Part shown: in pieces, positions 52,153 to 60,455 of the stretch
Layout: each line of letters opens with the position of its first letter
Numbering within the stretch: position 1 is the stretch's first letter
Assembly: GCF_001421565.1 (NCBI RefSeq)
Contig: NZ_LMKQ01000001.1
Location: 1,549,651-1,613,650 of the forward strand
DNA length: 64,000 bases
Source: Agromyces sp. Leaf222
GTDB taxonomy: Bacteria > Actinomycetota > Actinomycetes > Actinomycetales > Microbacteriaceae
Direction: 5' to 3'
Notes under the pieces: generated by a model
The model's database searches: none
What the model was told of the DNA's origin: nothing
Seen by the model: only the letters and a program-made list of their open reading frames with translations
Position numbers and translations under genes: made by a program

Positions 52153-53562
52153 ATGAACGACGACCACGAACTCGACCCAGAGGCGCGGCTCCGCGCCGCC
52201 GATCCCGCAGCCGGCGTCCAGCCGCGCGCCGGGTTCGTCGACGAGGTCGTCGCTGCCGCCACCGACGCGGATGCAGCCGGCACCGAGTCGGGTGCGACGC
52301 CCGAGGTGCCGGTGACCGACCTGGCCGCCGAGCGCGCCCGCCGCCGCCCGCGGTGGATCCCGATCGCCGCCGTCGCGGCATCCCTCGTCGTCTTCGGCGG
52401 CGCGGGCTATGCGGTCGGTGCGGCGAACGGCGGCTCGACGAACCTGGCCGGGGGAGCGGCGCCCGCGATCTCGCTCCAGGGAACCGGCGGCGGCGCGATG
52501 CCCGAGCAGAACGCGGCCCAGGCCGACTCGAGGGCGGGCGCCGGTGCAGCCGACAAGATGTCGGCCGACATGAGCTCCCCATACGGCTACGGCCGCAACG
52601 AGTTCAGTTCGTCCGGCCTCGGCACGACGGCCGGCACGGCGCTCGGGTACGGGTACGACGCCCGCTCCGCGTCGAACGCCGAGACGGTCTCGGCGCTCGC
52701 CGTCGCGCTCGGTGTCGAGGGCACGCCGGAGCTGAAGGACGGCTCGTGGGTGGTCGGCGCGCAGGACGGCACCTCGCCGAGCCTGACCGTCGGCCTCGAC
52801 GGCACGCTGAGCTTCTCGTTCTACGACCCGAGGCTCGACCCGTGGTCGTGCCCGGCGACCGGCGACGGCTCCGACGGGACCGAGGGCGGCGACGCCGTCG
52901 ACCCCGCAGCCGATCCCGCAGCCGAGCCGGGCATCGACCCCGGCATCGTCGAGCCGTGCGAGCCGACCGGCTCGGCGCCGAGCGAGGCGACCGCGATCGA
53001 TGCCCTGCGCTCGATCATCACCGCGACCGGTCGCGACGCCGACGCGTTCGAGTACTCCTCGCAGACCTGGGAGGGGTCGGTCACGCGCACCGCGCAGGCC
53101 CTGCCGGTCATCGACGGACAGCGGCTCGACCAGGGGTGGAGCGCCGAGGTCTCGGAGAAGGGCCTGCTGAGCGCGTACGGCGCACTGGCCGACCTCGTGC
53201 CGCTCGGCGACTACGAGATCGTGAGCGAGCAGGAGGCCTTCGAACGGCTCTCCGATCCCCGCTTCGGCGCGCAGATGACGGCCCTGCCGATCGCCTACCG
53301 TGAGGACGCCGTCACCGACTCCGCGACCGAGTGGGTGCCGCCGACCGAGCCGCCGGCGGCGCCGACATCCGGCGCATCGGTCTCGTGGCCCGTGAACCAG
53401 GTCGAGATCGTGAGCGCCCGCACGGGCCTCGCCAGCCAGTGGCAGCCCGACGGCAGCGTGCTGGTCGTGCCGGCCTACGAGTTCACGGATGCCGGTGGCG
53501 GCACCTGGTCGGTCATCGCCGTCGCCGACTCGAAGCTCGACTTCACGAGCACGGCGGAGTGA
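52153..53562 (+). CDS. Single-pass membrane protein, probable anti-sigma partner
   Basis: A 469-residue protein. The cytosolic N-terminus of about 66 residues begins MNDDHELDPEARLRAADPAAG, typical of partners encoded after SigE-type factors. One membrane helix lies near 69-90. A large extracytoplasmic part follows, rich in Gly, Ala, Ser and Asp, with acidic repeats (AADPAAEPGIDPGI) near 255-275. No zinc-type HxxxCxxC anti-sigma motif is present, so the anti-sigma role is inferred from position and topology. The ATG at 52153 follows GGAGGG; an in-frame ATG at 52078 would add an arginine-rich stretch and is less likely. Confidence 0.8.
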   Translation: MNDDHELDPEARLRAADPAAGVQPRAGFVDEVVAAATDADAAGTESGATPEVPVTDLAAERARRRPRWIPIAAVAASLVVFGGAGYAVGAANGGSTNLAGGAAPAISLQGTGGGAMPEQNAAQADSRAGAGAADKMSADMSSPYGYGRNEFSSSGLGTTAGTALGYGYDARSASNAETVSALAVALGVEGTPELKDGSWVVGAQDGTSPSLTVGLDGTLSFSFYDPRLDPWSCPATGDGSDGTEGGDAVDPAADPAAEPGIDPGIVEPCEPTGSAPSEATAIDALRSIITATGRDADAFEYSSQTWEGSVTRTAQALPVIDGQRLDQGWSAEVSEKGLLSAYGALADLVPLGDYEIVSEQEAFERLSDPRFGAQMTALPIAYREDAVTDSATEWVPPTEPPAAPTSGASVSWPVNQVEIVSARTGLASQWQPDGSVLVVPAYEFTDAGGGTWSVIAVADSKLDFTSTAE

Positions 53563-53567
53563 GCCGG

Positions 53568-53597
53568 GTCGGCCGGGGTCAGACGACCCCGGCCGAC
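53568..53597. terminator. 13-bp hairpin that overlaps the end of the acyltransferase gene
   Basis: Arms 53568-53580 and 53585-53597 are exact complements with loop AGAC. The second arm lies inside the last codons of the minus-strand acyltransferase gene, whose stop is at 53579-53581. The hairpin begins five bases after the stop of the membrane partner gene. Confidence 0.7.
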
Positions 53598-54157
53598 TCG
53601 TCGCGCAGGCGCGGCTCCGTGCGGAACTCCGGACGGAAGCCCGCCTTGTCGGCGTAGAACGCCCGGATCGCGTCCATGTCGGCGGCGACGTCGCCCGAGA
53701 GGTCGATGGTCGGGCCGAGGCCTGCCGTCATCGTGGTGCGGTCGACGTAGCCGAGGGTGACCGGCATGCCCGTCTCGCGGGCGATGCGGTAGAAGCCCGA
53801 CTTCCAGTACGCGTTGGTGCCGCGCGTGCCGTCGGGGGTCACGACGAGCCCGAAGACCTCGCCCCCGCGGATGCGGTCGACGACCTCGCCGACGACGCGG
53901 CTCGGGTCGTCGCGGTCGACGGGGATGCCCCCGAGGCTGCGCATGATCGGCCCGCGCCATCCGCCGAACAGGCTCTTCTTGCCGAGCCAGCGAAACTCGA
54001 TGCCGAGCCGCCAGGCGATCGCGAGCATGAGCGCGAAGTCCCAGTTCGAGGTGTGCGGTGCACCGATCAGCACGGTGGGCCGGCCGGGCGCCGGCTCGCC
54101 GGCGAGGGTCCAGCGGCTGCACGCCCAGAAGGCACGGGACAGCGGTCGTCGGAGCAT
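53579..54157 (-). CDS. 1-Acyl-glycerol-3-phosphate acyltransferase-like (PlsC family)
   Basis: A 192-residue acyltransferase with the catalytic HX4D box (His35 to Asp40 in GAPHTSNWD), the motif II region RWLGKKSLFGG near 58 and the phosphate-binding block VVTPDGTRGTNAYWKSGFYRIA near 110-130. It is short, without membrane helices, as in the small actinobacterial branch whose acceptor is uncertain. The ATG at 54157 has TACGTT exactly six bases ahead and no ribosome binding site. The long open frame upstream is a shadow of the NIPSNAP gene. Confidence 0.86.
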   Translation of the reverse strand: MLRRPLSRAFWACSRWTLAGEPAPGRPTVLIGAPHTSNWDFALMLAIAWRLGIEFRWLGKKSLFGGWRGPIMRSLGGIPVDRDDPSRVVGEVVDRIRGGEVFGLVVTPDGTRGTNAYWKSGFYRIARETGMPVTLGYVDRTTMTAGLGPTIDLSGDVAADMDAIRAFYADKAGFRPEFRTEPRLRDESAGVV

Positions 54158-54163
54158 CCGGTA

Positions 54164-54169
54164 AACGTA
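54164..54169 (-). promoter_or_regulatory. -10 element, leaderless acyltransferase gene
   Basis: The minus strand reads TACGTT, six bases, then ATG at 54157. Confidence 0.55.
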
Positions 54170-54280
54170 TGCGACCGCATATGTCCGTCGGGGAATGCGA
54201 CCGGCGGCCCGCGGCGGCACCGGGCCGTCGCGGTGGCGGCGCGGCCGCCCGCTCGTTCCGGGTGCGGCAGGATGGGTCGC

Positions 54281-54595
54281 ATGAGCAACCCTGTGACCGT
54301 GCACCTGCGCTACGAGATCGACGCCGACAAGATCGAGGAGTTCCGCGAATACGGGCAGCGGTGGATCCGTCTCGTCAACCGGCTCGGCGGCACGCACCAC
54401 GGCTACTTCCTGCCGAGCGAGGGCGACAGCGACGAGGCGTTCGCGCTCTTCACGTTCCCGTCGCTGGCCGACTACGAGCAGTACCGGCTCGCCGCCGTCG
54501 ACGACCCGGAGTGCGTCGATGCGTACCGGTTCGCCGTCGAGACGAAGTGCATCCGCCGGTACGAGCGACGCTTCCTCTCGCCGCTGTTCGCGTAG
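54281..54595 (+). CDS. NIPSNAP family protein
   Basis: A 104-residue dimeric alpha-beta barrel (ferredoxin-like) protein: VTVHLRYEIDADKIEEFREYGQRWIRLVNRLGG, then GYFLPSEGDSDEAFALFTFPSLADYEQYR and KCIRRYERRFLSPLF. Function of the family is unclear. ATG at 54281 follows CAGGAT by seven bases, near the leaderless pattern. A GNAT gene starts 11 bases after its stop and is probably cotranscribed. Confidence 0.88.
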   Translation: MSNPVTVHLRYEIDADKIEEFREYGQRWIRLVNRLGGTHHGYFLPSEGDSDEAFALFTFPSLADYEQYRLAAVDDPECVDAYRFAVETKCIRRYERRFLSPLFA

Positions 54596-54606
54596 GGGCA
54601 TCCGTC

Positions 54607-55410
54607 ATGGCGGATGCGGCGAACGACCGCGCGCGGCTCCTCCGGGCCTACGACGACCAGTTGCGAACGGATGCCGAGACGCCCGGTTCGATCGCGGTCG
54701 AACGTCTCGGGCCGCTGCGGCTCGTGACCTTCGGCGGCGGGCGCGGCTTCGTCAGCTATCGCGATCTCGGAGGGGCGGATGCCGCGGCGATCGGGTCGCT
54801 CGTCGCCGCAGCGCTCACGTACTTCGAGCAGGGGAACGAGATCACCGAGATCGAGTGGAAGACGCGCGGCCACGACGTCGCCCCCGGCCTGCACGAGTCG
54901 CTCCTCGCCCATGGCTTCGTGCCCGAAGCGCCCGAATCGATCATGATCGGCGAGGCCGCCGCGCTCGCCGTCGACGTGCCGCTGCCCGACGGCGTCTCGC
55001 TGCGCCGGGTCACCGAGGAGCGCGACGTACGCGCCATGAACGCCATGCAGAACGAGGTGTTCGGCGGGCAGCCGTCCGAGGCGTTCATCGAGGCGGTGAT
55101 GCGCAGGCTCGCGGCGGGCGACGGCCTCGAGTTCTGGATCGCCGAGGCGGCCGACGGCGAGATCGTCAGCGCAGGGCGCCTGGATCCCGTCGTGAACAGC
55201 GACTTCGCCGGCATATGGGGCGGCGCGACCCGCGAGCCGTGGCGCGGACGCGGCATCTACCGCGCCCTGACCGCGGCCCGCGCCCGCTCGGCGCTCGAGC
55301 GCGGCAAGACCCTGATCCACAGCGACTCGACGGAGTTCTCGCGACCGATCCTCGAGCGGGCTGGGCTCGTCAAGGTCTCGACGACGACGCCCTACCAATG
55401 GCGGCGGTGA
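54607..55410 (+). CDS. GNAT family N-acetyltransferase
   Basis: A 267-residue protein with a C-terminal GNAT fold: the acetyl-CoA loop is in GGATREPWRGRGIYRALTAARARSALERG near residue 208, followed by HSDSTEFSRPILERAGLVKV. The N-terminal half (residues 1-125) looks like a second, degenerate GNAT-like or substrate module. The substrate is unknown. The start is uncertain: ATG at 54607 has no good ribosome binding site, and translation may be coupled to the NIPSNAP gene 11 bases upstream. Confidence 0.85.
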   Translation: MADAANDRARLLRAYDDQLRTDAETPGSIAVERLGPLRLVTFGGGRGFVSYRDLGGADAAAIGSLVAAALTYFEQGNEITEIEWKTRGHDVAPGLHESLLAHGFVPEAPESIMIGEAAALAVDVPLPDGVSLRRVTEERDVRAMNAMQNEVFGGQPSEAFIEAVMRRLAAGDGLEFWIAEAADGEIVSAGRLDPVVNSDFAGIWGGATREPWRGRGIYRALTAARARSALERGKTLIHSDSTEFSRPILERAGLVKVSTTTPYQWRR

Positions 55411-55430
55411 GGTTCCCAGCTCGCGCTCAC

Positions 55431-55436
55431 TAGGGT
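55431..55436 (+). promoter_or_regulatory. -10 element, leaderless ABC-F gene
   Basis: TAGGGT is followed by six bases and GTG at 55443. Confidence 0.55.
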
Positions 55437-55442
55437 TGACCG

Positions 55443-57146
55443 GTGACTGCAACACTCGTGGCCCAGGGCCTCGCGGGCGGGTACGCCCACCGCACGCTGT
55501 TCGAAGACCTCGACCTCACGGTCGCGCCCGGCGACGTCATCGGCGTCGTGGGCGCGAACGGCGCGGGCAAGTCCACGCTGCTCGGCATCCTGGGCGGGGC
55601 GGTCACCGCGCTTGCCGGCACGGTCTCGCTCGCCCCGAGCGACGCCTTCGTCGGCTGGCTGCCGCAGGAGCACGAGCGCGTCGAGGGCGAGACGATCGCG
55701 CAGTACGTCGCACGTCGCACGGGCTGCGCCGAGGCATCCGCTCGAATGGATGCCGCGGCCGAACTGCTCGGCGCCACCGACGTGCCGGACGGCATCGACC
55801 CCGGCGAGGAGTACTCGGTCGCCCTCGAACGCTGGCTCGCCGCCGGCGCGGCCGATCTGGAGGAGCGGCTGCCCGCGGTGCTCGCGGAGCTCGGGCTCGC
55901 GGTCGGCTCGGGCCCGGGTGCAGGCACCGGTGCCGCGACATCCGACGCTCCCGTCATCACCCCCGACTCGCTCATGACCGGGCTCTCGGGCGGGCAGGCA
56001 GCACGCGTCGGCCTCGCGGCCCTCATCTGCTCGCGCTTCGACATCGTGCTGCTCGACGAGCCCACGAACGACCTCGACCTCGACGGGCTCGCACGCCTCG
56101 AGGCGTTCGTCGCCGGACTGCGCGGGGGAGTCGTGCTCGTGAGCCACGACCGCGAGTTCCTCGCCCGCACGGTCACGGAGGTGCTCGAGCTCGACCTCGC
56201 CCAGCACTCCAACCGCGTCTACGGCGGCGGCTACGACGCCTACCTCGAGGAGCGCGAGACGGTGCGCCGCCACGCCCGCGAGGACTACGAGGAGTTCGCC
56301 TCGAAGAAGGCCGACCTCGTCTCACGCGCCCGCGTGCAGCGCGAATGGTCGAGCCAGGGCGTGCGCAACGCCATGAAGAAGTCGCCGGACAACGACAAGA
56401 TCCGCCGCAAGGCCGCGAGCGAGTCGAGCGAGAAGCAGGCGCAGAAGGTGCGCCAGATGGAGAGCCGCATCGCTCGCCTCGACGAGGTCGAGGAGCCCCG
56501 CAAGGAGTGGAAGCTCGAGTTCACGATCGGCCAGGCGCCGAGGTCGTCGGCGGTGGTCGCGACGCTCGCCGCGGCATCCGTCACCCGTGGCGACTTCACG
56601 CTCGGACCGGTGTCGCTGCAGGTGCAGGGGGGCGACCGCATCGGCATCACCGGCCCGAACGGCGCCGGCAAGTCGACCCTGCTCGGGCTGCTGCTCGGAC
56701 GCATCGCGCCCGACGACGGCCGCGCGAGCCTCGGCTCATCGGTCGCGATCGGCGAGATCGACCAGGCCCGATCGCTACTCGCCGGGCGGATGCCGCTGGC
56801 CGACGCCTTCGAGGCGCTCGTGCCCGAACTCAGCTCCGGCGAGGTGCGCACCCTGCTCGCGAAGTTCGGGCTCAGGGCCGACCACGTGCTGCGACCCGTC
56901 GACGACCTCTCGCCCGGGGAGCGCACCCGCGCCGGCATGGCGCTGCTGCAGTCGCGCGGGGTCAACGTGCTCGTGCTCGACGAGCCCACGAACCACCTCG
57001 ACCTGATCGCCATCGAGCAGCTCGAGCAGGCGCTCGAGGGCTACGAGGGCACGCTGCTGCTCGTGACCCACGACCGCCGCATGCTCGAGCACGTGAAGCT
57101 CGACCGGCGCTGGCACGTCGAGGGCGGGCGCGTCACCGAGAGCTGA
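55443..57146 (+). CDS. ABC-F family ATPase
   Basis: A 567-residue soluble protein with two ABC domains and no membrane part. Such proteins act on ribosomes as translation factors or antibiotic-protection proteins. Domain 1 has Walker A GANGAGKST near residue 39, signature LSGGQAARVGL near 182 and Walker B IVLLDEPTNDLDL. The linker (residues 270-370) is basic and helical. Domain 2 has GPNGAGKST near 405, LSPGERTRAGMALL and VLDEPTNHLDL near 520. The usual Q of LSGGQ is P-G-E in domain 2. No macrolide or lincosamide resistance partner lies next to it, so a housekeeping EttA/Uup-like or a resistance role cannot be separated. Confidence 0.93.
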   Translation: MTATLVAQGLAGGYAHRTLFEDLDLTVAPGDVIGVVGANGAGKSTLLGILGGAVTALAGTVSLAPSDAFVGWLPQEHERVEGETIAQYVARRTGCAEASARMDAAAELLGATDVPDGIDPGEEYSVALERWLAAGAADLEERLPAVLAELGLAVGSGPGAGTGAATSDAPVITPDSLMTGLSGGQAARVGLAALICSRFDIVLLDEPTNDLDLDGLARLEAFVAGLRGGVVLVSHDREFLARTVTEVLELDLAQHSNRVYGGGYDAYLEERETVRRHAREDYEEFASKKADLVSRARVQREWSSQGVRNAMKKSPDNDKIRRKAASESSEKQAQKVRQMESRIARLDEVEEPRKEWKLEFTIGQAPRSSAVVATLAAASVTRGDFTLGPVSLQVQGGDRIGITGPNGAGKSTLLGLLLGRIAPDDGRASLGSSVAIGEIDQARSLLAGRMPLADAFEALVPELSSGEVRTLLAKFGLRADHVLRPVDDLSPGERTRAGMALLQSRGVNVLVLDEPTNHLDLIAIEQLEQALEGYEGTLLLVTHDRRMLEHVKLDRRWHVEGGRVTES

Positions 57147-57282
57147 TCGTGGCAGCGTCGTGCCGCCCCGGTGGCGCGCCGTGCGCGACCCATGCGCAAC
57201 TCCCGACGCAACGTCAGGAAATGTGCGGACGCTGGCAGTCACACAGGATGCCGCGATCCGCGCGCCTTGGCAGCATGAGGGC

Positions 57283-57828
57283 ATGACCCACCTCATCGTG
57301 CCCGGCATCGGCGGCTCGGGGCCCACCCACTGGCAGACGCTCTGGGAGCGAGACCTCGAGGCGAGCGTGCGCATCGCGCCCTCGTCGTGGAACGAGCCGC
57401 GCCTCGACGACTGGCTCGCCGCGCTCGATCGGGCGAGCGCCGAGGCCGGGCCCGACGCCATCATCGTCGCGCACAGCATGGGATGCCTCGCGGTCGCCGA
57501 ATGGCTCGCACGCGGCCCGGGGCGCGCATCCGCCGTGCTGCTCGTCGCCCCGCCCGACCCCGACGGTGAGCAGTACCCCGACGAGGCGAAGGAGTTCACC
57601 CGTCTCGGCGGCCGCCCGCTCGGGCTTCCCGCTCTCGTCGTGGCGAGCGACGACGACCCCTACGGCAGCCGCGCATACGCCGCGGACTTCGCCGAGCGCG
57701 TCGGCGCCGGATTCGTCTCGGTTGGGCCGCTCGGGCACATCAACGCGGCGAGCGACCTCGGCGCATGGCACGAGGGGCGCGAGCTGCTCGACGACCTCGT
57801 GGCGCTCGCGCAGCGCACGGCGGCCTGA
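57283..57828 (+). CDS. RBBP9/YdeN-type alpha/beta hydrolase
   Basis: A 181-residue serine hydrolase of the RBBP9/YdeN family. The oxyanion segment is HLIVPGIGGSGPTHWQTLWE, the nucleophile Ser sits in IIVAHSMGCLAVAEWLA near residue 66, the Asp in VVASDDDPYGS near 123 and the His in GPLGHINAASDLG near 152. The triad is complete; the natural substrate is unknown. CAGCAT lies six bases ahead of the ATG, a weak leaderless match. It is convergent with an unknown membrane protein gene, 31 bases apart. Confidence 0.9.
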   Translation: MTHLIVPGIGGSGPTHWQTLWERDLEASVRIAPSSWNEPRLDDWLAALDRASAEAGPDAIIVAHSMGCLAVAEWLARGPGRASAVLLVAPPDPDGEQYPDEAKEFTRLGGRPLGLPALVVASDDDPYGSRAYAADFAERVGAGFVSVGPLGHINAASDLGAWHEGRELLDDLVALAQRTAA

Positions 57829-57859
57829 GCCCTCGGCGGCGTCGCGGGAGGTTGCCGCG

Positions 57860-58627
57860 CTACGTCGCGACGTCGGTCGATTCCGTGGCCTGACCGTCGA
57901 GGCAGGTGACCTGCTGCACCCAGCCGTAGGCGAACGCATCGTTGCCGAAGACGACCGGCGTCGGGTCGCCGGCAACGGCGTGCTCGATCTCGATGGTGAC
58001 CTCGGTCTCGCCCGACCAGGCGTCCGCGTCGTTGGTGTAGGCGACGAGCACCTGGAGGTGCTCGCAGTCGGCTTCCGTGAACAGCGCCGACTGCCAGCAG
58101 CCGTTCGTCCAGGTCTCGAGGCAGAGGTCGGCGTACCGGTCGTCGCCGTAGTACTCGATCGCCGCGGGGAACGCGTAGCCCGTCTCGCCCGACTGGTACC
58201 GGTCGACCATGGAGTCCTCGAAGTCCTGCTGCGCATCGATCGCCGCCGTCGTCAGCAGCCGGCCCGCGGCGATCGCCGCGAACGTGATCAGCGCGACGAC
58301 GGCGAGCGAGCCGACGACGATGCCGACGATCGCCGGCCAGCGCAGCCCGCGTCGTCGCGGCGGTCGAGGCTGCGGCGCGGGAGACACCGGCGCCGGTGCG
58401 TCGATGGGGGCCCCGGGCGCCCGGAGCCCGGCCTCGTGCAGCAGGACGCCTCTCGCGGTGGCGAGCGTTCCCGCCCACACCTCGGCCTGCCGTCGCTGCT
58501 CGGCATCGGGGTACCGTGACGGATGCCTGGCCCAGGATTCAGCGGAATGGGCGCGTTCGACGAGGTCGGCGCTGAGCGAGGCATCGGGGGAGATGCGCAG
58601 CACGTGCCGCGCCGTGTTCGGGTCCAC
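57860..58627 (-). CDS. Single-pass membrane protein with J-like N-terminus, unknown function
   Basis: A 255-residue protein. The cytosolic part (residues 1-70) is helical, with ADLVERAHSAESWARHPSRY and EVWAGTLATARGVLLHEAG, faintly like a DnaJ domain without HPD; this resemblance is only suggestive. A Pro/Arg linker, one membrane helix near 100-122 and an extracytoplasmic domain with cysteines in DLCLETWTNGCWQ, EADCEHLQV and VTCLDGQ follow; these may form disulfides. GTG at 58627 is chosen because TACGAT stands exactly six bases ahead, while the long upstream extension of the frame is a shadow of the glycosylase gene. Confidence 0.75.
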   Translation of the reverse strand: MDPNTARHVLRISPDASLSADLVERAHSAESWARHPSRYPDAEQRRQAEVWAGTLATARGVLLHEAGLRAPGAPIDAPAPVSPAPQPRPPRRRGLRWPAIVGIVVGSLAVVALITFAAIAAGRLLTTAAIDAQQDFEDSMVDRYQSGETGYAFPAAIEYYGDDRYADLCLETWTNGCWQSALFTEADCEHLQVLVAYTNDADAWSGETEVTIEIEHAVAGDPTPVVFGNDAFAYGWVQQVTCLDGQATESTDVAT

Positions 58628-58633
58628 AGCGAG

Positions 58634-58639
58634 ATCGTA
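58634..58639 (-). promoter_or_regulatory. -10 element, leaderless unknown membrane protein gene
   Basis: The minus strand reads TACGAT, six bases, then GTG at 58627. Confidence 0.5.
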
Positions 58640-58744
58640 GTGGTCGTCGAGGCCGCGAACCGCATCGATTCCGGCCCGTGACGAGGCCGACCCCGACGCC
58701 GATCGAGGGCTGACGCCGTCGGCGGTGTGTGCAAGGCTGACCGC

Positions 58745-59599
58745 ATGCCCGAGTCTCCGGAAGTGCAGGCACTCGCCGAAGAACTCGACGCCCGGCTGAC
58801 GGGGCGAACGCTCGCCGAGGTCGACGTCGTCGAGTTCCGCATCGCGAAGACCAGAGCCCGCCCGCCCGAGTCCCTCGTCGGCGAACGGGTGAGCGGCGTG
58901 AGCCGGCACGGCAAGCTCCTCGACCTCGCCTTCGGCCCCGCGGGCCATCTCGTCGCGTCGCTCGGCCGTCACGGGTGGGCACGCTGGTCGGGTCCGTCGG
59001 TCGAGGCGGATGCCGCGGCATCCGAACCGCCGCCGCCCACGCTCGCGACGCTCGTGTTCGACGAGGGCCCGTCGCTCGACCTCACCGACGCCGGAGAGTG
59101 GGTCTCGCTCGGGTGCTGGGTGGTCGACGACCCGGCCGAGGTGCCCGCGGTGTCGAAGCTCGGGCCCGACCCCGCGCGTGAGGGCTTCACCCGTGAGGAG
59201 TTCGACGGTGCGTTCGTCGGCCGTCGCAAGCAGGCGAAGGCCGTGCTGCAGGAGCAGGAGTCGCTCGCGGGCATCGGCAACGCGTATTCCGATGAGATCC
59301 TGCACGCGGCGAAGCTCTCGCCGGTCGGGCACGCCTCGGCGCTCGGCGGCGATGAGCTCGACCGGCTCTTCGACGCGACCGTCGGCGTGATCGGGGCGGC
59401 CGTCGCCGAACGCCGGGGCGTGCCGATCGCGGGGCTCAAGGCCGCGAAGGTCGCGGCGATGCGCGCGCACGGGCGAACCGGGGAACCGTGCCCGGTGTGC
59501 GGTGACCCGATCGCCGACTTCTCGTTCGCGAGCACGACCGCCCAGTACTGCCCGACCTGTCAGACCGGCGGCGAGGTGCTGCCGCTCAAGGGGGCGTGA
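58745..59599 (+). CDS. Fpg/Nei family DNA glycosylase (first of two)
   Basis: A 284-residue bifunctional glycosylase/AP lyase acting on oxidised bases. The N-terminus is MPESPEVQALAEEL, with Pro2 as expected nucleophile and Glu3; Leu is replaced by Ser at position 4 of the usual PELPE. The helix-two-turn-helix is QESLAGIGNAYSDEILHAA near residue 175, and the C-terminal zinc finger CPVCGDP to YCPTCQTGG is complete (about 249-275). It is closer to actinobacterial Nei-like than to classical MutM. AAGGCT lies six bases upstream of the ATG. A second paralog lies 0.9 kb downstream on the same strand. Confidence 0.93.
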   Translation: MPESPEVQALAEELDARLTGRTLAEVDVVEFRIAKTRARPPESLVGERVSGVSRHGKLLDLAFGPAGHLVASLGRHGWARWSGPSVEADAAASEPPPPTLATLVFDEGPSLDLTDAGEWVSLGCWVVDDPAEVPAVSKLGPDPAREGFTREEFDGAFVGRRKQAKAVLQEQESLAGIGNAYSDEILHAAKLSPVGHASALGGDELDRLFDATVGVIGAAVAERRGVPIAGLKAAKVAAMRAHGRTGEPCPVCGDPIADFSFASTTAQYCPTCQTGGEVLPLKGA

Positions 59600-59655
59600 G
59601 CGTCGGGCGGACGGCACCCCCGACGGCTGCGGCCACGGACTGCGCCGAGCACGGA

Positions 59656-59880
59656 CTACGCCGAGATCGGCGCCTGTCGCGAGGAGCCCGAGTACACGCG
59701 GCTGAGCGCCTCGGGCGCCGCCGTGAACCGACCCGGCCGCCCCTCGGCGGTCAGGTACTGCACCCGGATGCCACGGCCGATGCGGGTCACCTTGGTGACC
59801 TCGTAGACATGGCCGGCCACGTTCACGAGGGTGTCGCCCACCTCGAGGTGGCGGGCCTGCCGCAGCTCGATCGTCTTCAT
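59656..59880 (-). CDS. Small hypothetical protein, 74 residues
   Basis: A soluble 74-residue protein reading MKTIELRQARHLEVGDTLVN, then VAGHVYEVTKVTRIGRGIRVQYLTAEG. It looks like a small beta barrel of the kind seen in KOW/SH3-like or Hint-edge domains, but I recognise no family. Balanced composition and an ATG behind GAGAAG support coding. It lies between the two glycosylase genes on the opposite strand, downstream of the DUF4180 gene. Confidence 0.7.
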   Translation of the reverse strand: MKTIELRQARHLEVGDTLVNVAGHVYEVTKVTRIGRGIRVQYLTAEGRPGRFTAAPEALSRVYSGSSRQAPISA

Positions 59881-59958
59881 AGTGAGAGCTTCTCACCAAC
59901 CACCGACATTCGAACACGTGTACGGATGCCGCGGGCGACCGCCGGCGGCATCCGTCGC

Positions 59959-60324
59959 TCAGGCGAGCGCGGCGAGCTTCCGCGCGAGCTCGTCGTCGTC
60001 GCGCACGAACCAGACCTGGCTGCCGCGATTGGACTCCCACACGTAGTCGCTCAGGGCGCGGCTCGCCTCGGTGTACTCGGTGAGGTCGCCGACGATCGCG
60101 AGACGCACGCGGTAGTTGACGAGCTTCTGCGTGAAGGCGCCCGCGAGACCGGTGCTCAGGTCGAAGAACGCCGGGTCGAGGCGCTCGACCGGCACGACCG
60201 CCGTCTTGGCGTCGTGCGACCACGCACTGCCGATGAGGTCGATCGCATCGTCTTCGGTCGAGATCGGCTCGCCCTCGACGGGAAGCGTGAAGACGCGGAG
60301 GTCGGTGCTCTGCTCGTTCGGCAT
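59959..60324 (-). CDS. DUF4180 family protein
   Basis: A 121-residue soluble protein of family DUF4180: EDDAIDLIGSAW, then VVPVERLDPAFFDLSTGLAGAFTQKLVNYRVRLAIVGDLTEY and SNRGSQVWFVRDDDEL. Function is unknown; the fold resembles STAS-like domains (inference). The ATG at 60324 has TAGGGT exactly six bases ahead and no ribosome binding site. It is divergent from the second Fpg/Nei gene. Confidence 0.86.
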   Translation of the reverse strand: MPNEQSTDLRVFTLPVEGEPISTEDDAIDLIGSAWSHDAKTAVVPVERLDPAFFDLSTGLAGAFTQKLVNYRVRLAIVGDLTEYTEASRALSDYVWESNRGSQVWFVRDDDELARKLAALA

Positions 60325-60330
60325 GCTCCG

Positions 60331-60336
60331 ACCCTA
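60331..60336 (-). promoter_or_regulatory. -10 element, leaderless DUF4180 gene
   Basis: The minus strand reads TAGGGT, six bases, then ATG at 60324. Confidence 0.55.
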
Positions 60337-60455
60337 ACCGCGGCGGCCCGATCGGGGAACGGGCCGTCGGCGAATCCCCGCGTCGAGTTCCGGCCGATGG
60401 ATGTCCGCCGATCGGGTTCTGGCCACGTGTGGGCGGTCGGTGGCAGCATGGGTTC

